Assembly (NCBI GenBank): GCA_023248995.1
Contig: JAHFDN010000001.1
Span: 186,001 to 250,000, forward strand
Direction: 5' to 3'
DNA length: 64,000 bases
DNA from: Candidatus Rokuibacteriota bacterium
GTDB lineage: Bacteria; Methylomirabilota; Methylomirabilia; Rokubacteriales; CSP1-6
Part shown: piece by piece, positions 50,658 to 60,631 of the stretch
Numbering within the stretch: position 1 is the stretch's first letter
Layout: the number at the start of each line of letters is the position of its first letter
Program-made: the position numbers and the translations under genes
Notes under the pieces: generated by a model
What the model was told of the DNA's origin: nothing
Database searches by the model: none
What the model saw: the letters and a program-made list of their open reading frames with translations, nothing else

Positions 50658-51842
50658 CTAGCGGCCGGCCGGAGACCGCCCACCGTCGAGTTCAGCGAGG
50701 AACCGACCGATCCGCTCCAGCCCCTCGCGGATCCGCGGGAGCGAATTCGCGTACGAGAACCGGAGATATCCTTCCGCGTTCTGGCCGAAATCGATCCCCG
50801 GCGTGACCCCCACGTGAGCGGTTTCGAGGATCCGGAAGGCGAACTCGTAGGAGTTTCCGGTGAAGCGCCGGGCGTTCGCGAGCACGTAGAAGGCGCCCGT
50901 CGGCTCGGTCCCCACGCCCAGCCCGATCTGGCGAAGGCCGGCGATCATCGCGCGGCGACGGTCGTCGAAGATCCGCCGGAACCGGGCCACGTCCTCGGCC
51001 GCCTCCTTGAGCGCCGCGACGCCCGCCCACTGGACGAACTCATTCGTCGAGATGAAGAAGTTCTGGTAGCTCTTCTGCAGCGTCCGGATGAACGGTCGGG
51101 GAACGATGAGGTAGCCGAGCCGCCACCCGGTCATGGCGAAGGCCTTGGAGAACCCGTTCAGCACGAACGCGCGGTCCGTGAACTCGAGGATCGAATGCTC
51201 CTCGCCCACGTAGGTCAGGCCGTGATAGATCTCGTCCGACACCACCCACGGGCCCAGGCGGGCAATCTCCGCCAGTCGGTCGGGGGACAGGAGGGTTCCC
51301 GTGGGGTTCGCGGGCGAGTTGACCAGAATCGCCCTCACGCGCGGCGACAGCCGCTCGCGGATGTCGTCCGGGCGGTACTGGAAACCGTCGGCTTCGTCCA
51401 CGTTGACGTACACCGGCTCCGCCTCGGCGTACCGCAGCACGTTGGGGTAGCAGGCGTAGTGAGGGTCGGACAGGATCACCTGGTCGCCGGGATTCAGGAG
51501 GGCGCCGAAGAGGAGCAGCATGGCCGGCGAGGTCCCGGCCGTGACCAGGATCTGCTCCGGGGAGACCTCGACGCCGTACCGCGCGTGGTAGTGCTCGGCG
51601 ATCGCCTCCCGGAGCGGCAGGATCCCGAGGCTCTCGGCGTACTTCGTGCGGCCGTCCTTGATCGCCTTCTGGGCGGCCTCCTGAATGACCGGCGGCGTCT
51701 CGAAGTCGGGCTCACCGAACTCGAAATGGACGACATCAATCCCCTGCCGCTCCAGCGCCTGCGCCCGGTCGCTCACCTCCACGGCGAGGAACGGCTTGAT
51801 GTCCCGAACGCGGCGCGCCACGGGGAAGTCAGCGTCGGTCAT
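50658..51842 (-). CDS. Class I/II PLP-dependent aminotransferase
   Basis: VNSPANPTGTLLSPDRLAEIA...FVLNGFSKAFAMTGWRLGYLI; start MTDADFPVARRV. Confidence 0.94.
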   Translation of the reverse strand: MTDADFPVARRVRDIKPFLAVEVSDRAQALERQGIDVVHFEFGEPDFETPPVIQEAAQKAIKDGRTKYAESLGILPLREAIAEHYHARYGVEVSPEQILVTAGTSPAMLLLFGALLNPGDQVILSDPHYACYPNVLRYAEAEPVYVNVDEADGFQYRPDDIRERLSPRVRAILVNSPANPTGTLLSPDRLAEIARLGPWVVSDEIYHGLTYVGEEHSILEFTDRAFVLNGFSKAFAMTGWRLGYLIVPRPFIRTLQKSYQNFFISTNEFVQWAGVAALKEAAEDVARFRRIFDDRRRAMIAGLRQIGLGVGTEPTGAFYVLANARRFTGNSYEFAFRILETAHVGVTPGIDFGQNAEGYLRFSYANSLPRIREGLERIGRFLAELDGGRSPAGR

Positions 51843-51844
51843 CG

Positions 51845-52585
51845 TCAGCGACTCAGGCGTCCCCTGGCGAGGGAGAGGCGCGCGGAGAGGATTTGCCACA
51901 GCATGCGCGGGCCGTCCGCCAGCACGCTGACCTTGCTCCCGGGCCGATCAGCCCAGTTGATCGCCACCTCGGTGACCGTATACCCGCGGCGCTGAGCCAA
52001 GAGGAGGAGCTCCACGTCGAAACCGAACCCATCAGTGGTCACGGACCGGAAGAGATCTTCCGCCGCCGGAGCCCGGAAGCACTTGAAGCCGCACTGCGAG
52101 TCTCTGATCCGACGAAGCCCCAGCCGCGCCACCAGCCAGTTGAAAACCCTCCCCGCCCACACCCGATGCGGCTTCGCCCGCACCGTCACGTCCGGATCCA
52201 CGAGCACCCGAGACCCGATGGCGACGTCGGCCCCCGCCTCGAGCGCCGGCAGGAGCCGCTTCACCTCTGCGATCGGCGTCGCGCCGTCGGCATCCGTGAA
52301 CAGGCGAAAATCCCCTCGGGCGTTCACCATGCCGATCCTGACGGCGTACCCCTTCCCGCGGTTCTGGGGAAGCTCGATGAGCCTCAGCCGGGCGTGGGTG
52401 GCCTGAAGCTCACGCACCCGCCTGGCCGTGGTGTCCCGGCTCCCGTCGTTCACCACGATGATCTCGTAGGGCACGCCCCATCCCTCGAAGAATGCCACCA
52501 CCTCCCCCAGATAGCCCGGCAGGCGCTCCGCCTCGTCGTAGGCGGGAATCACAATGGACCAGGTGACCCCTTCGGCCTCGCTCAT
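51845..52585 (-). CDS. GT2 family glycosyltransferase, dolichyl-phosphate glucose synthase-like
   Basis: SIVIPAYDEAERLPGYLGEVVAFFEGW...VNDGSRDTTARRVREL...DADGATPIAEVKRLLPAL...RDSQCGFKCFR. Confidence 0.93.
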   Translation of the reverse strand: MSEAEGVTWSIVIPAYDEAERLPGYLGEVVAFFEGWGVPYEIIVVNDGSRDTTARRVRELQATHARLRLIELPQNRGKGYAVRIGMVNARGDFRLFTDADGATPIAEVKRLLPALEAGADVAIGSRVLVDPDVTVRAKPHRVWAGRVFNWLVARLGLRRIRDSQCGFKCFRAPAAEDLFRSVTTDGFGFDVELLLLAQRRGYTVTEVAINWADRPGSKVSVLADGPRMLWQILSARLSLARGRLSR

Positions 52586-52603
52586 ATCGCAGGCACCCGC
52601 CGG

Positions 52604-54040
52604 CTAGAAAAGGGCGGGGATCTCCAGCCGCCGCCGACGCCGGGCCACGCCGGTCTCGAGAGCGGCGCCGGCCACCGCCTGGGCCACGGCCGGGGCGACC
52701 TTCTTGTTGAACACGCTCGGAATGATGTACTCCGCGCTCAACTCATTTCGCTCCACGCACGCGGCGATGGCCCGCGCCGCTGCGATCTTCATCTCGTCGT
52801 TGACGACGCGCGCCCGACAGTCGAGCAGCCCGCGGAAGAAGCCCGGAAAGCAGAGGACATTGTTGATCTGGTTTGGATAGTCCGAGCGGCCGGTGGCCAT
52901 GACGGTCACGTGACGCACAGCAACCTCGGGGCGGATCTCGGGCACCGGGTTGGCCATGGCAAACACGATGGGGCGTCTCGCCATGCTCTTGACATCCCTG
53001 ACCGTCAGCACCCCGGGAACCGACAGCCCGATGAACACGTCCGCCCCCGCTATCGCGTCGGACAGCCGCCCGCGGACGTTCCGCGGGTTCGTAGCGCCGG
53101 CCACCCACCGTTTCATGAAGTCCATCCCGACCTCGCGTCCCCGGAAGAGCGTCCCATGCTCGTCGACACCGATAATGTGCCGCACCCCGGTCGCCAGCAG
53201 AATCTTGACGGTGGCCGTCCCGGCCGCGCCGACCCCCGACACCACCACCTTGATCTTCCTCGGGTCCTTCTTCACGATGCGCAGCGCGTTGAGCAACGCC
53301 GCCAGGACGACCACGGCGGTGCCGTGCTGGTCGTCGTGGAAGACCGGGATCTCCAGTTCCTTGCGCAGGCGCTCCTCCACCTCGAAGCAGCGCGGCGCGG
53401 AGATGTCCTCCAGGTTGATCCCGCCGAACGGCGGGGCGATCAGCTTCACGGTTTCGACGATCTTGTCGGGGTCCTTGGTGGCCAGGCAGATCGGGAATGC
53501 GTCAACCCCCGCGAACTCTTTGAAGAGCATCGCTTTGCCTTCCATGACCGGAAGCGCCGCTTCCGGACCGATGTCCCCCAGCCCGAGCACCGCGCTCCCG
53601 TCGGTGACGACCGCGACCGCGTTCTGCTTGATCGTCAGCGCAAAGGTCCGCTCGCGATCCTCCTTGATGGCGAGGCAGACGCGTGCCACGCCTGGCGTGT
53701 AAGCCATCGAGAGGTCGTCGCGCGACCGGATGGGAACCTTGTTCCGCACCTCGATCTTGCCGCCCGCATGCATGAGGAAGGTACGGTCCGCGACGCTCAC
53801 GATCCGCACACCCCCGATGCCGCGAATCCGGTTCACGATCTCCTGCCCGTGCTCGCTGTCGCGGGCGTTGATCGTCATGTCCCGCACCACCCGGTCGCGG
53901 GTCATCTCCACGATGTCCACGGCCCCGATGTCGCCGCCAGCCGACCCGATGACGGACGTCACCCGTCCCAGCATGCCGGGGCGGTTCTTGATCTCGAGTC
54001 GGGCGGTCAGGCTGTAGCTCGCGCTCGGGGCGATCGCCAT
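52604..54040 (-). CDS. NAD(P)-dependent malic enzyme with N-terminal ACT domain
   Basis: [35 protein letters not shown]; malic: [32 protein letters not shown]. Confidence 0.95.
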   Translation of the reverse strand: MAIAPSASYSLTARLEIKNRPGMLGRVTSVIGSAGGDIGAVDIVEMTRDRVVRDMTINARDSEHGQEIVNRIRGIGGVRIVSVADRTFLMHAGGKIEVRNKVPIRSRDDLSMAYTPGVARVCLAIKEDRERTFALTIKQNAVAVVTDGSAVLGLGDIGPEAALPVMEGKAMLFKEFAGVDAFPICLATKDPDKIVETVKLIAPPFGGINLEDISAPRCFEVEERLRKELEIPVFHDDQHGTAVVVLAALLNALRIVKKDPRKIKVVVSGVGAAGTATVKILLATGVRHIIGVDEHGTLFRGREVGMDFMKRWVAGATNPRNVRGRLSDAIAGADVFIGLSVPGVLTVRDVKSMARRPIVFAMANPVPEIRPEVAVRHVTVMATGRSDYPNQINNVLCFPGFFRGLLDCRARVVNDEMKIAAARAIAACVERNELSAEYIIPSVFNKKVAPAVAQAVAGAALETGVARRRRRLEIPALF

Positions 54041-54049
54041 GAGGAACCC

Positions 54050-54628
54050 TTACCGGCGGCCCCGCCACTGGACCGCGCCCTTCCCCTCGACGGCTTCCTG
54101 ATACCGGGCCAGGACGAACAGCAGGTCGGCGAGACGGTTCAGGTACTTGAGCACCTCCGGATTATCGAGGAGACCCGCTTCGCGGAGCTCAACCACGCGT
54201 CGCTCGCCGCGGCGCGCCACCGCCCGGCTCCAGTCGAGTAGAGCGGGAATGTAGGAGGACGAGCCGGGGATGATGAAGGCGCGCGGAAGCTCGATCTTGG
54301 CGAGTCGCTCGTCGATCAGCGATTCCAGCCGGGCCGTGTGCTCCGACGTGATCTGCTGGACGGAGAACCGCGCGCGGTCTTCGGGCGCGGTGGCCAACTC
54401 CGCGCCGAGGAGGAAGAGATCCTCCTGGATCGAGTGAATGACCGTTTTGAGGTCGGGATCCTGCTTGAGGTCGGCATCCTGGGCGGCGGCCCGGACCACG
54501 CCCAGGATCGAGCACACCTCGTCAAGGCTCCCGTACGCCTCGGGGCGCGGGTCCGATTTGGAGACCCGCTGCCCCCCGAAGAGGCTCGTTTGCCCTTCGT
54601 CGCCTTTCTTCGTGTAAATCTTCACCAT
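54050..54628 (-). CDS. Cob(I)yrinic acid a,c-diamide adenosyltransferase (PduO-type ATR)
   Basis: KIYTKKGDEGQTSLFGGQRVSKSDPRPEAYGSLDEVCSILG...IPGSSSYIPALLDWSRAVARRGERRV. Confidence 0.95.
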   Translation of the reverse strand: MVKIYTKKGDEGQTSLFGGQRVSKSDPRPEAYGSLDEVCSILGVVRAAAQDADLKQDPDLKTVIHSIQEDLFLLGAELATAPEDRARFSVQQITSEHTARLESLIDERLAKIELPRAFIIPGSSSYIPALLDWSRAVARRGERRVVELREAGLLDNPEVLKYLNRLADLLFVLARYQEAVEGKGAVQWRGRR

Positions 54629-54642
54629 GGCAGGCAGTTTTG

Positions 54643-54671
54643 ACGATAAATCCCGCCTCCGGGGCTGTCAA
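54643..54671 (-). promoter_or_regulatory. Predicted promoter of the ATR gene (TTGACA-17-TATCGT)
   Basis: Hexamers read on minus strand; 14 nt from -10 to ATG. Confidence 0.6.
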
Positions 54672-54716
54672 CCAAATTCCCCTAAGACGGCTGCCTCGGC
54701 ACGATCGGGTGGAAGG

Positions 54717-54745
54717 TTGACCGTCCCGGGCTCTCGTGGTATCAG
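54717..54745 (+). promoter_or_regulatory. Predicted promoter of the YceI gene (TTGACC-17-TATCAG)
   Basis: Hexamers read on plus strand, 27 nt upstream of ATG. Confidence 0.55.
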
Positions 54746-54772
54746 GAGAACACTTCGACAGACAATCGCGCG

Positions 54773-55348
54773 ATGCGCCGGCTCCTCTTCCTCTTCGCTT
54801 TCCTCTGCGCTCCTGTTTCGGCCGCTCCGGAGCCGACGTCCTACGTCGTCGTAGGGGAGCGGAGCCAGGTCGCGTTCGACGCGACGTTTCCCCTCGGCGA
54901 TTTCTCCGGCACGACCGACAGGGTTGCAGGGGAGTTCCGGTTGGACCCCGCCGACGTCCCGCACGGCGTCCTCGGCAGTGCCAGCGTCAACCCCGCGTGG
55001 CTCAAAACCGGCCTCGAGGGGCGCGACCGGGACCTCAAGCAGACGCTGGAGGTGAACGCGCATCCGGAGATCAGCTTCCAAGTGGAAGAAGTCCGATCCT
55101 CCTTTCCGTCCCTCACCGAGCGAGCGGACGTGGCCCTTCACATCAGCGGGGTGATGCGGATCCGCAGCGTGGAGCGTCCCGTCGCGTGGACGGGCCGGGC
55201 GCGCATCGAGGAAGGATGGCTCTGGGTCCGCGGCGAGGCGCAGATCCGACTGAGCGACTTCGGGATCACGCCCCCCAGGAAGTTCTTCCTGGCCGTCGGC
55301 GACCTCGTGCGCGTGAGCTTCGATCTCCGGCTGGCCCCCAGAAGGTGA
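54773..55348 (+). CDS. YceI family periplasmic protein
   Basis: Signal peptide MRRLLFLFAFLCAPVSA; YVVVGERSQVAFDATFPLGDFSGTTDRVAGEFRLDP. Confidence 0.93.
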   Translation: MRRLLFLFAFLCAPVSAAPEPTSYVVVGERSQVAFDATFPLGDFSGTTDRVAGEFRLDPADVPHGVLGSASVNPAWLKTGLEGRDRDLKQTLEVNAHPEISFQVEEVRSSFPSLTERADVALHISGVMRIRSVERPVAWTGRARIEEGWLWVRGEAQIRLSDFGITPPRKFFLAVGDLVRVSFDLRLAPRR

Positions 55349-55355
55349 GGGCCGC

Positions 55356-56570
55356 TCAGGCCGGGCGCGCCAGCGTTCGTCGGAGGAGGTCCAGCGCCAG
55401 CGTGGCGGCGCGGATTCTTATCGAGGGCGCATCCCCCCCGAAGCGGTGCTCCCGGCTCTCCAGGTATCCATCGCGCGCCGCCGCGAGCCCCACCACGGTC
55501 ACGCGGGGGTAAGCGGCCGGATCCTCTTCAAAGACCGTGGCGGCGCCAGCCGGAACGCCCTGCCACGCCCGAATTCCCTCCGCGAGGATTCGCGCCTTCG
55601 CCTCGGGGGTGGTTTCCGCCCCCAGCTCCACTCCCACCTGCCGCGCGGCCGCTGCTTCGGCCAAGACGACCCCCCCGGCAAATCCCCGCCCAAGGCCGGC
55701 CGACAGGCGCTCGGCCAACACCCCCGCGCTCCCCAACTCGGCCACGGCCACCCGCAGCCCGAGCCGCTCGATCTGGGCTGAGATCACCCCTTCGAGGGTC
55801 TCCTCATCGGCGCCGAAAATGAGATCTCCCAGCTGCTGCCGGATGGCGGCTTCGACGGGTTCGATCAAACGCTGGGCCGCCTCGGCATCGGCGCCCTTGG
55901 CGGCGATCCGGACATCAACCTGACCCAAATGGGCGAGAGTGCCCACCGTCGGGTTCCGCCCTTTCTCCATGAACTCGACCAGTAACTCGCCCACCCGGCT
56001 CTCTCCCAGCCCCACCACCTTGAGCACGCGCAGGCGGATCTCCCCCTTGAGGCCATAACGCTCACGGAGATACGGTAGGATACGCGTCAGGAGAAGGTGC
56101 TCCATCTCGTGCGGCACGCCCGGCAGGGTGGCGACGCACCGGTCTCCCACCGGGACGATGAATGCCGGGGCGCTCCCGACCGGGTTTTCAATCGGAATCG
56201 CCCCCCGCGGAACAAAGGCCTGGCGGCGGTTAGAGGGCGACAGCGAGAGTCCGCGGGCCCGGAAGAACCCCTCGATCTGCCCCATCAAGCGCTCCGAGAA
56301 GACCAGCTCCCGGCCGGTGGCCAGGGCCACCGCCTCGCGGGTCACGTCATCGGCGGTGGGGCCGATTCCGCCCGTGGTGATGACGACTTCCGACCGCTCC
56401 AATGCCTGGCGGAGGACCGCCACCAGGCGGCCCAGGTTGTCCCCCACGGTGGTCTTGTAATAGAGGTCGAGGCCTGTGGCGGCCAGGTGGCGGGCGATGA
56501 CCGCGGAGTTAGTGTCCACGATCTGACCCAGAAGGAGCTCGGACCCGATCGTAACGATTTCGGCCTGCAT
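55356..56570 (-). CDS. cinA: CinA family protein (competence/damage-inducible; NMN amidohydrolase-like)
   Basis: MQAEIVTIGSELLLGQIVDTNSAVIARHLAATGLDLYYKTTVGDN...TTGGIGPTADDVTREAVA. Confidence 0.96.
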   Translation of the reverse strand: MQAEIVTIGSELLLGQIVDTNSAVIARHLAATGLDLYYKTTVGDNLGRLVAVLRQALERSEVVITTGGIGPTADDVTREAVALATGRELVFSERLMGQIEGFFRARGLSLSPSNRRQAFVPRGAIPIENPVGSAPAFIVPVGDRCVATLPGVPHEMEHLLLTRILPYLRERYGLKGEIRLRVLKVVGLGESRVGELLVEFMEKGRNPTVGTLAHLGQVDVRIAAKGADAEAAQRLIEPVEAAIRQQLGDLIFGADEETLEGVISAQIERLGLRVAVAELGSAGVLAERLSAGLGRGFAGGVVLAEAAAARQVGVELGAETTPEAKARILAEGIRAWQGVPAGAATVFEEDPAAYPRVTVVGLAAARDGYLESREHRFGGDAPSIRIRAATLALDLLRRTLARPA

Positions 56571-56579
56571 CGACGCCCC

Positions 56580-56585
56580 ATTATA
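56580..56585 (-). promoter_or_regulatory. Perfect TATAAT -10 element, 9 nt upstream of the cinA ATG
   Basis: GGTCTATAATGGGGCGTCGATGCAG on minus strand. Confidence 0.55.
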
Positions 56586-56764
56586 GACCACCCCTTGCAT
56601 GAATAGGGGGGGCGAGCCTCGCGTCTCAGGTGGGAACGATTTCGGCCGGCAACTCGTTGTCGATAAGAGGGGACAGGCCGAATCCCCCCGGCTGAAAAAC
56701 CCATCACAAACAGTGGATTCAGGCCCCCGGATGGGGGTGCGGGCACAGGAAGGAAACCCGGAAC

Positions 56765-58186
56765 ATGAGCTTCAATGAGCTGATCACGGATCGCCCGGAC
56801 GGAACGACGGTGGAGCCCACCGAGGCCCCAGCCGCCCCCGTGCCTTCTCACATCGAGGACCCGGTGCGCCTGTACCTGAAGGAAATCGGGCAGGTCTCCC
56901 TCTTGAGGGCCGAGCAGGAAATCGAGATCGGCCGGCGGATCGAGGCCGCCCAGACTGAGTTGCGGCGCGCCTTGGCCGGGGTCCCGCGGGCGGTCCGGGC
57001 GCTCCTGGTGGTCGCCGACCGCGTGCGCGCCCAGGAACTGTCACTGGATGAACTCATCCTCCTCCCCGAAGGGGGAGAGCCGAAACCCGACGAACTCAAA
57101 CCCATTCTGGGCGCCTTCAGCCGCATCCGCCGGCTCGAGCGCGAGATCGGTCGGCTCGAGGCGGCGCTCAGGGACCGTCGCCGCTCGAAGAGCACGCGCG
57201 CGACCTACCGGCGCTGGATCGCCCACAACCGGGAGCAGATCCAGGCGATCGTCGGCAGCCTGCCCCTCAAGCCCGCCCTCATTCATGAGCTGGTGGTGGA
57301 CCTCCGGAAGCAGGTCGCCCGTCTCAAAGAGCTGGACGCGGAACGAAAGGCGAGCCGCAGCTCGGAGGCCGGTCGGAAGATTCCCGCGCTGGAGGCCGAG
57401 CTGGGCCTCCCTCGCCGCGATCTCTTCGAGCGCGCCAGCCAGATCGACGCGCGGGACCGGACTGTCCGCGAGGCCAAGCGCGAGCTGATGGAGGCCAACC
57501 TGCGGCTGGTGGTTTCGGTCGCCAAGCGCTACCTCGGAGGCGACCTTTCCCTCCTCGACCTGATCCAGGAGGGAAACCTGGGGCTGATGAAGGCCGTGGA
57601 CCGCTTCCAGTACCGGCGCGGCTTCAAGTTCTCCACCTACGCGACCTGGTGGATCCGTCAGGCCATCACACGCGCCATCGCCGACCATGCGCGCACGATC
57701 CGTATCCCCGTCCACATGGTGGAAACGCTGAACCGGATCTCGCGGGTGAGTCGGAATCTGGCGCATCAGATGGGACGTGAGCCCACGGCCGAGGAGCTGG
57801 CCCAGCGCACGGGGGTCCCTGCCCGCAAGGTGAGGCTCGTCCTGGAATCTTCGCGGCGGCCGCTGTCCCTGGAAACGCCGATCGGCGAGGATTCGGAGCT
57901 CGGGGACTTCCTCGAGGACAAAACCGTCGATTCCCCCAACGACTCCCTGCTCAGCAAGGACCTAGAAGCTCACGTGGAGCGGGCCCTGGCCACGCTCTCC
58001 CCCAAGGAGGCGAAGATCCTACGGCTCCGCTTCGGCATCGGGGAAGGGGCAGAGCACACCCTGCAGGAAGTGGGAGAACGCTTCGCGGTGACGCGGGAGC
58101 GGATCCGCCAGATCGAGGCGAAGGCGCTCCGGAAGCTCCGCCACCCGCTGCGCGGGCGGGCCCTCAGGGCCTTCGTCGAGAACTGA
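56765..58186 (+). CDS. rpoD: RpoD/SigA-type sigma-70 factor
   Basis: 473 aa; [97 protein letters not shown]. Confidence 0.93.
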   Translation: MSFNELITDRPDGTTVEPTEAPAAPVPSHIEDPVRLYLKEIGQVSLLRAEQEIEIGRRIEAAQTELRRALAGVPRAVRALLVVADRVRAQELSLDELILLPEGGEPKPDELKPILGAFSRIRRLEREIGRLEAALRDRRRSKSTRATYRRWIAHNREQIQAIVGSLPLKPALIHELVVDLRKQVARLKELDAERKASRSSEAGRKIPALEAELGLPRRDLFERASQIDARDRTVREAKRELMEANLRLVVSVAKRYLGGDLSLLDLIQEGNLGLMKAVDRFQYRRGFKFSTYATWWIRQAITRAIADHARTIRIPVHMVETLNRISRVSRNLAHQMGREPTAEELAQRTGVPARKVRLVLESSRRPLSLETPIGEDSELGDFLEDKTVDSPNDSLLSKDLEAHVERALATLSPKEAKILRLRFGIGEGAEHTLQEVGERFAVTRERIRQIEAKALRKLRHPLRGRALRAFVEN

Positions 58187-58405
58187 GAAGACAAACGCCC
58201 CGGGCTTTCGGAATGCTCTCGACGTCGGCCGTCCGTCAGCCTTTCGAGATCGTTCCTCGGGGGGCCTGGCATCCCAAGCCCGCCCTCTCCCGACCTCAAC
58301 CGACCGTTGGATAGCGACTGCCGGCAACCCCGAAGCCGCCCAGGGCGATCTGAGGTTATTCCCGGCCTGAACGCCTGTCAACCCCGAAACTGCGGGGGCC
58401 CCTCT

Positions 58406-58621
58406 TCACTCCAAGAGCGCCACGGTGTCCCCTTCCTGGACCGTCTGCCCCTCTCGCGCTCTTATTTCGGCCACGGTCCCGTTGCGCGGGGCCTCGACGG
58501 GAATCTCCATTTTCATGGACTCGAGGACGACGATCGGATCCCCGGCCCCGACTTTGTCGCCGGGCCGGGCCACTACTTGGAAGACGACCCCGGCGATCTG
58601 AGCCTTCACCTCCTCGGGCAT
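58406..58621 (-). CDS. Stand-alone biotin/lipoyl attachment domain protein (71 aa)
   Basis: ESMKMEIPVEAPRNGTVAEIRAREGQTVQEGDTVALLE. Confidence 0.92.
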   Translation of the reverse strand: MPEEVKAQIAGVVFQVVARPGDKVGAGDPIVVLESMKMEIPVEAPRNGTVAEIRAREGQTVQEGDTVALLE

Positions 58622-58643
58622 GAAGGGCTCCTCCCGGGGCCTG

Positions 58644-59828
58644 TCACTGTCTTCGGGATGGACGCGCGAGGAGGCTTGCCGCGATCACGGCCCGCTCGCC
58701 GAATCGCCGGCTCAGCGCATCCACCGCCCGGGCCAACCGCGCGCGGCGCGCTTCGAAGTCGGAGAAGAAGGAAAGCTGGGCGGCTTCGGTCGCCCCAAGC
58801 CGAGACACGGACACCCCGATCAGCCGCACCGCGGCGACCAGCCGGAGCCCTCCGAAAAGCCCCCGCGCCCGGCGGAAAATCTCGAGCCCGTCCTGCGTGG
58901 GTTCCCCCGTCAGGCTGCGCGTGATGGTCCGGAAGTCGGCAAACCGGATCTTCAGCGTCACGGTTCGGCCGGCATACCCCTCGACACGAAGCTCCCGCCC
59001 GATCCTCTCGCACTGAGCCAAGAGCGCCCGCTGGAGCCGGTCGGGATCTCGGAGATCCCGCGGGAACGTCTCTTCCGCCCCCATGGACTTCGGCGGAGCC
59101 AAGGGCTCGACCGGGCGATCGTCCCTCCCCCGCGCCAGCTCCAGGAGGAACGTGCCCGTCTTGCCGAACCGCTTCACGAGCAGGCCGCCGGGAAGCCGAG
59201 CGAGCTGCCCGATGGTTTCGACGCCCATGGCCCGCAGCTCGCGGGCGGTAGCGGGGCCGACGCCCCACAGCCGATCGACCGGGAGATCACGGAGGAAGTC
59301 CACTTCATCGCCGGGGTTGACCTCCACCAGCCCGTCGGGCTTTTCAAGGTCCGAGGCGAGCTTGGCGAGGAACTTGTTGGGCGCCACGCCGGCGGAGGCC
59401 GTTAGCCCCACCTCGGCTCGAAGGCGCCCCTTGATGGCCCTGGCGATGGCGAGTGGCGGGCCGAATAGCCGCACGCTTGCCGTGACATCGAGGAAGGCTT
59501 CGTCCACGGAGATCGGCTCGACCAGCGGCGAGTACCCCGCCAGGATCGCCATGATCGCCGCGGACGCGCGCGCATACTTGTCCCTGTCCACGGGGAGGAA
59601 CGCGGCGTGGGGGCAGAGGGCCGCAGCTTTTCGGATGGGCATGGCGGAGCAAACCCCGAAGGCCCTCGCCTCGTATGAGGCGGCGGCGACCACCCCCCGC
59701 CCTCTCGGATCGGCCCCCACGATGACCGGCCGCCCGCGGAGCTCCGGGCGGTCACGCTGCTCGACGGACGCGTAGAAGGCGTCCATGTCCACGTGGATGA
59801 TAGAGCGACTGGGGGGGGTGGCCTCCAC
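58644..59828 (-). CDS. dinB: DNA polymerase IV
   Basis: IIHVDMDAFYASVEQRDRPELRGRPVIVG...YSPLVEPISVDEAFLDVT. Confidence 0.97.
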   Translation of the reverse strand: MEATPPSRSIIHVDMDAFYASVEQRDRPELRGRPVIVGADPRGRGVVAAASYEARAFGVCSAMPIRKAAALCPHAAFLPVDRDKYARASAAIMAILAGYSPLVEPISVDEAFLDVTASVRLFGPPLAIARAIKGRLRAEVGLTASAGVAPNKFLAKLASDLEKPDGLVEVNPGDEVDFLRDLPVDRLWGVGPATARELRAMGVETIGQLARLPGGLLVKRFGKTGTFLLELARGRDDRPVEPLAPPKSMGAEETFPRDLRDPDRLQRALLAQCERIGRELRVEGYAGRTVTLKIRFADFRTITRSLTGEPTQDGLEIFRRARGLFGGLRLVAAVRLIGVSVSRLGATEAAQLSFFSDFEARRARLARAVDALSRRFGERAVIAASLLARPSRRQ

Positions 59829-59959
59829 GGGGCCGGCCTCGGCGCGGGTCTCGGCGGGGTCGATCAGCGGGGGAAAGCGACCGGGATCGCTAGGAACGCC
59901 TCGTCTCGCGTTGCCGACGCCAACGGAATGATCCGCTCAGAGGTCATGCGGAGGCTGGG

Positions 59960-60631
59960 TCACAGGCGTCCGACCCTGGTCTCCTCGACCACCTTCCGCA
60001 GCGTTGCCAGCTCTGATTCCAGGTGACGAATCCGCTCCAGCAGTTGCTCGATGGCCTTGGCGACGGGATCGGGCAGGTCGATCTGGTTCAGATCGATCTC
60101 CCCGCCAACCCGGTGGCCATCCCTGTGCGTGACCCGCCCCGGCACGCCGACCACGACCGAGTTCGGTGGGACCTCGCGCACGACCACGGATCCGGCGCCG
60201 ATCCGGCTCCCATCGCCGATCTTGAATGCCCCGAGAATCTTCGCCCCCGCGCCGACCACCACGTTGTTCCCAAGGGTGGGGTGGCGCTTCTCGCGCTTGA
60301 GGCTCGTCCCGCCCAGCGTGACCCCGTGGAGCAGGGTCACGTTCTCCCCGACCTCGGCGGTTTCTCCGATGACTACGCCCATCCCATGGTCGATGAAGAG
60401 TCCCGGCCCGAGCTTTGCCGCCGGATGGATCTCGATCCCGGTCACGAAGCGGTTCAGGTGGGACACGAGCCGGCCGGGGGTCAGCCACCCCCAGTTCCAG
60501 AGCCGGTGGGCGACGCGGTGAAACCAGACGGCATGAACGCCGGGGTAACAGAGCACGACTTCCAACAGAGACCGCGCCGCCGGGTCGCGATCGAGAGCCG
60601 CCCGGATGTCACGCCGGATGAGATCAAACAT
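59960..60631 (-). CDS. cysE: Serine O-acetyltransferase
   Basis: [32 protein letters not shown]...[29 protein letters not shown]. Confidence 0.96.
   Translation of the reverse strand: MFDLIRRDIRAALDRDPAARSLLEVVLCYPGVHAVWFHRVAHRLWNWGWLTPGRLVSHLNRFVTGIEIHPAAKLGPGLFIDHGMGVVIGETAEVGENVTLLHGVTLGGTSLKREKRHPTLGNNVVVGAGAKILGAFKIGDGSRIGAGSVVVREVPPNSVVVGVPGRVTHRDGHRVGGEIDLNQIDLPDPVAKAIEQLLERIRHLESELATLRKVVEETRVGRL

Noticed and set aside
58187-58405. 219-bp convergent gap after the sigma factor inspected for a tRNA, ncRNA or terminator
   Set aside because: No TTCGAATC-type T-loop, no CCA-type acceptor pairing, and only an imperfect hairpin without a U-run.
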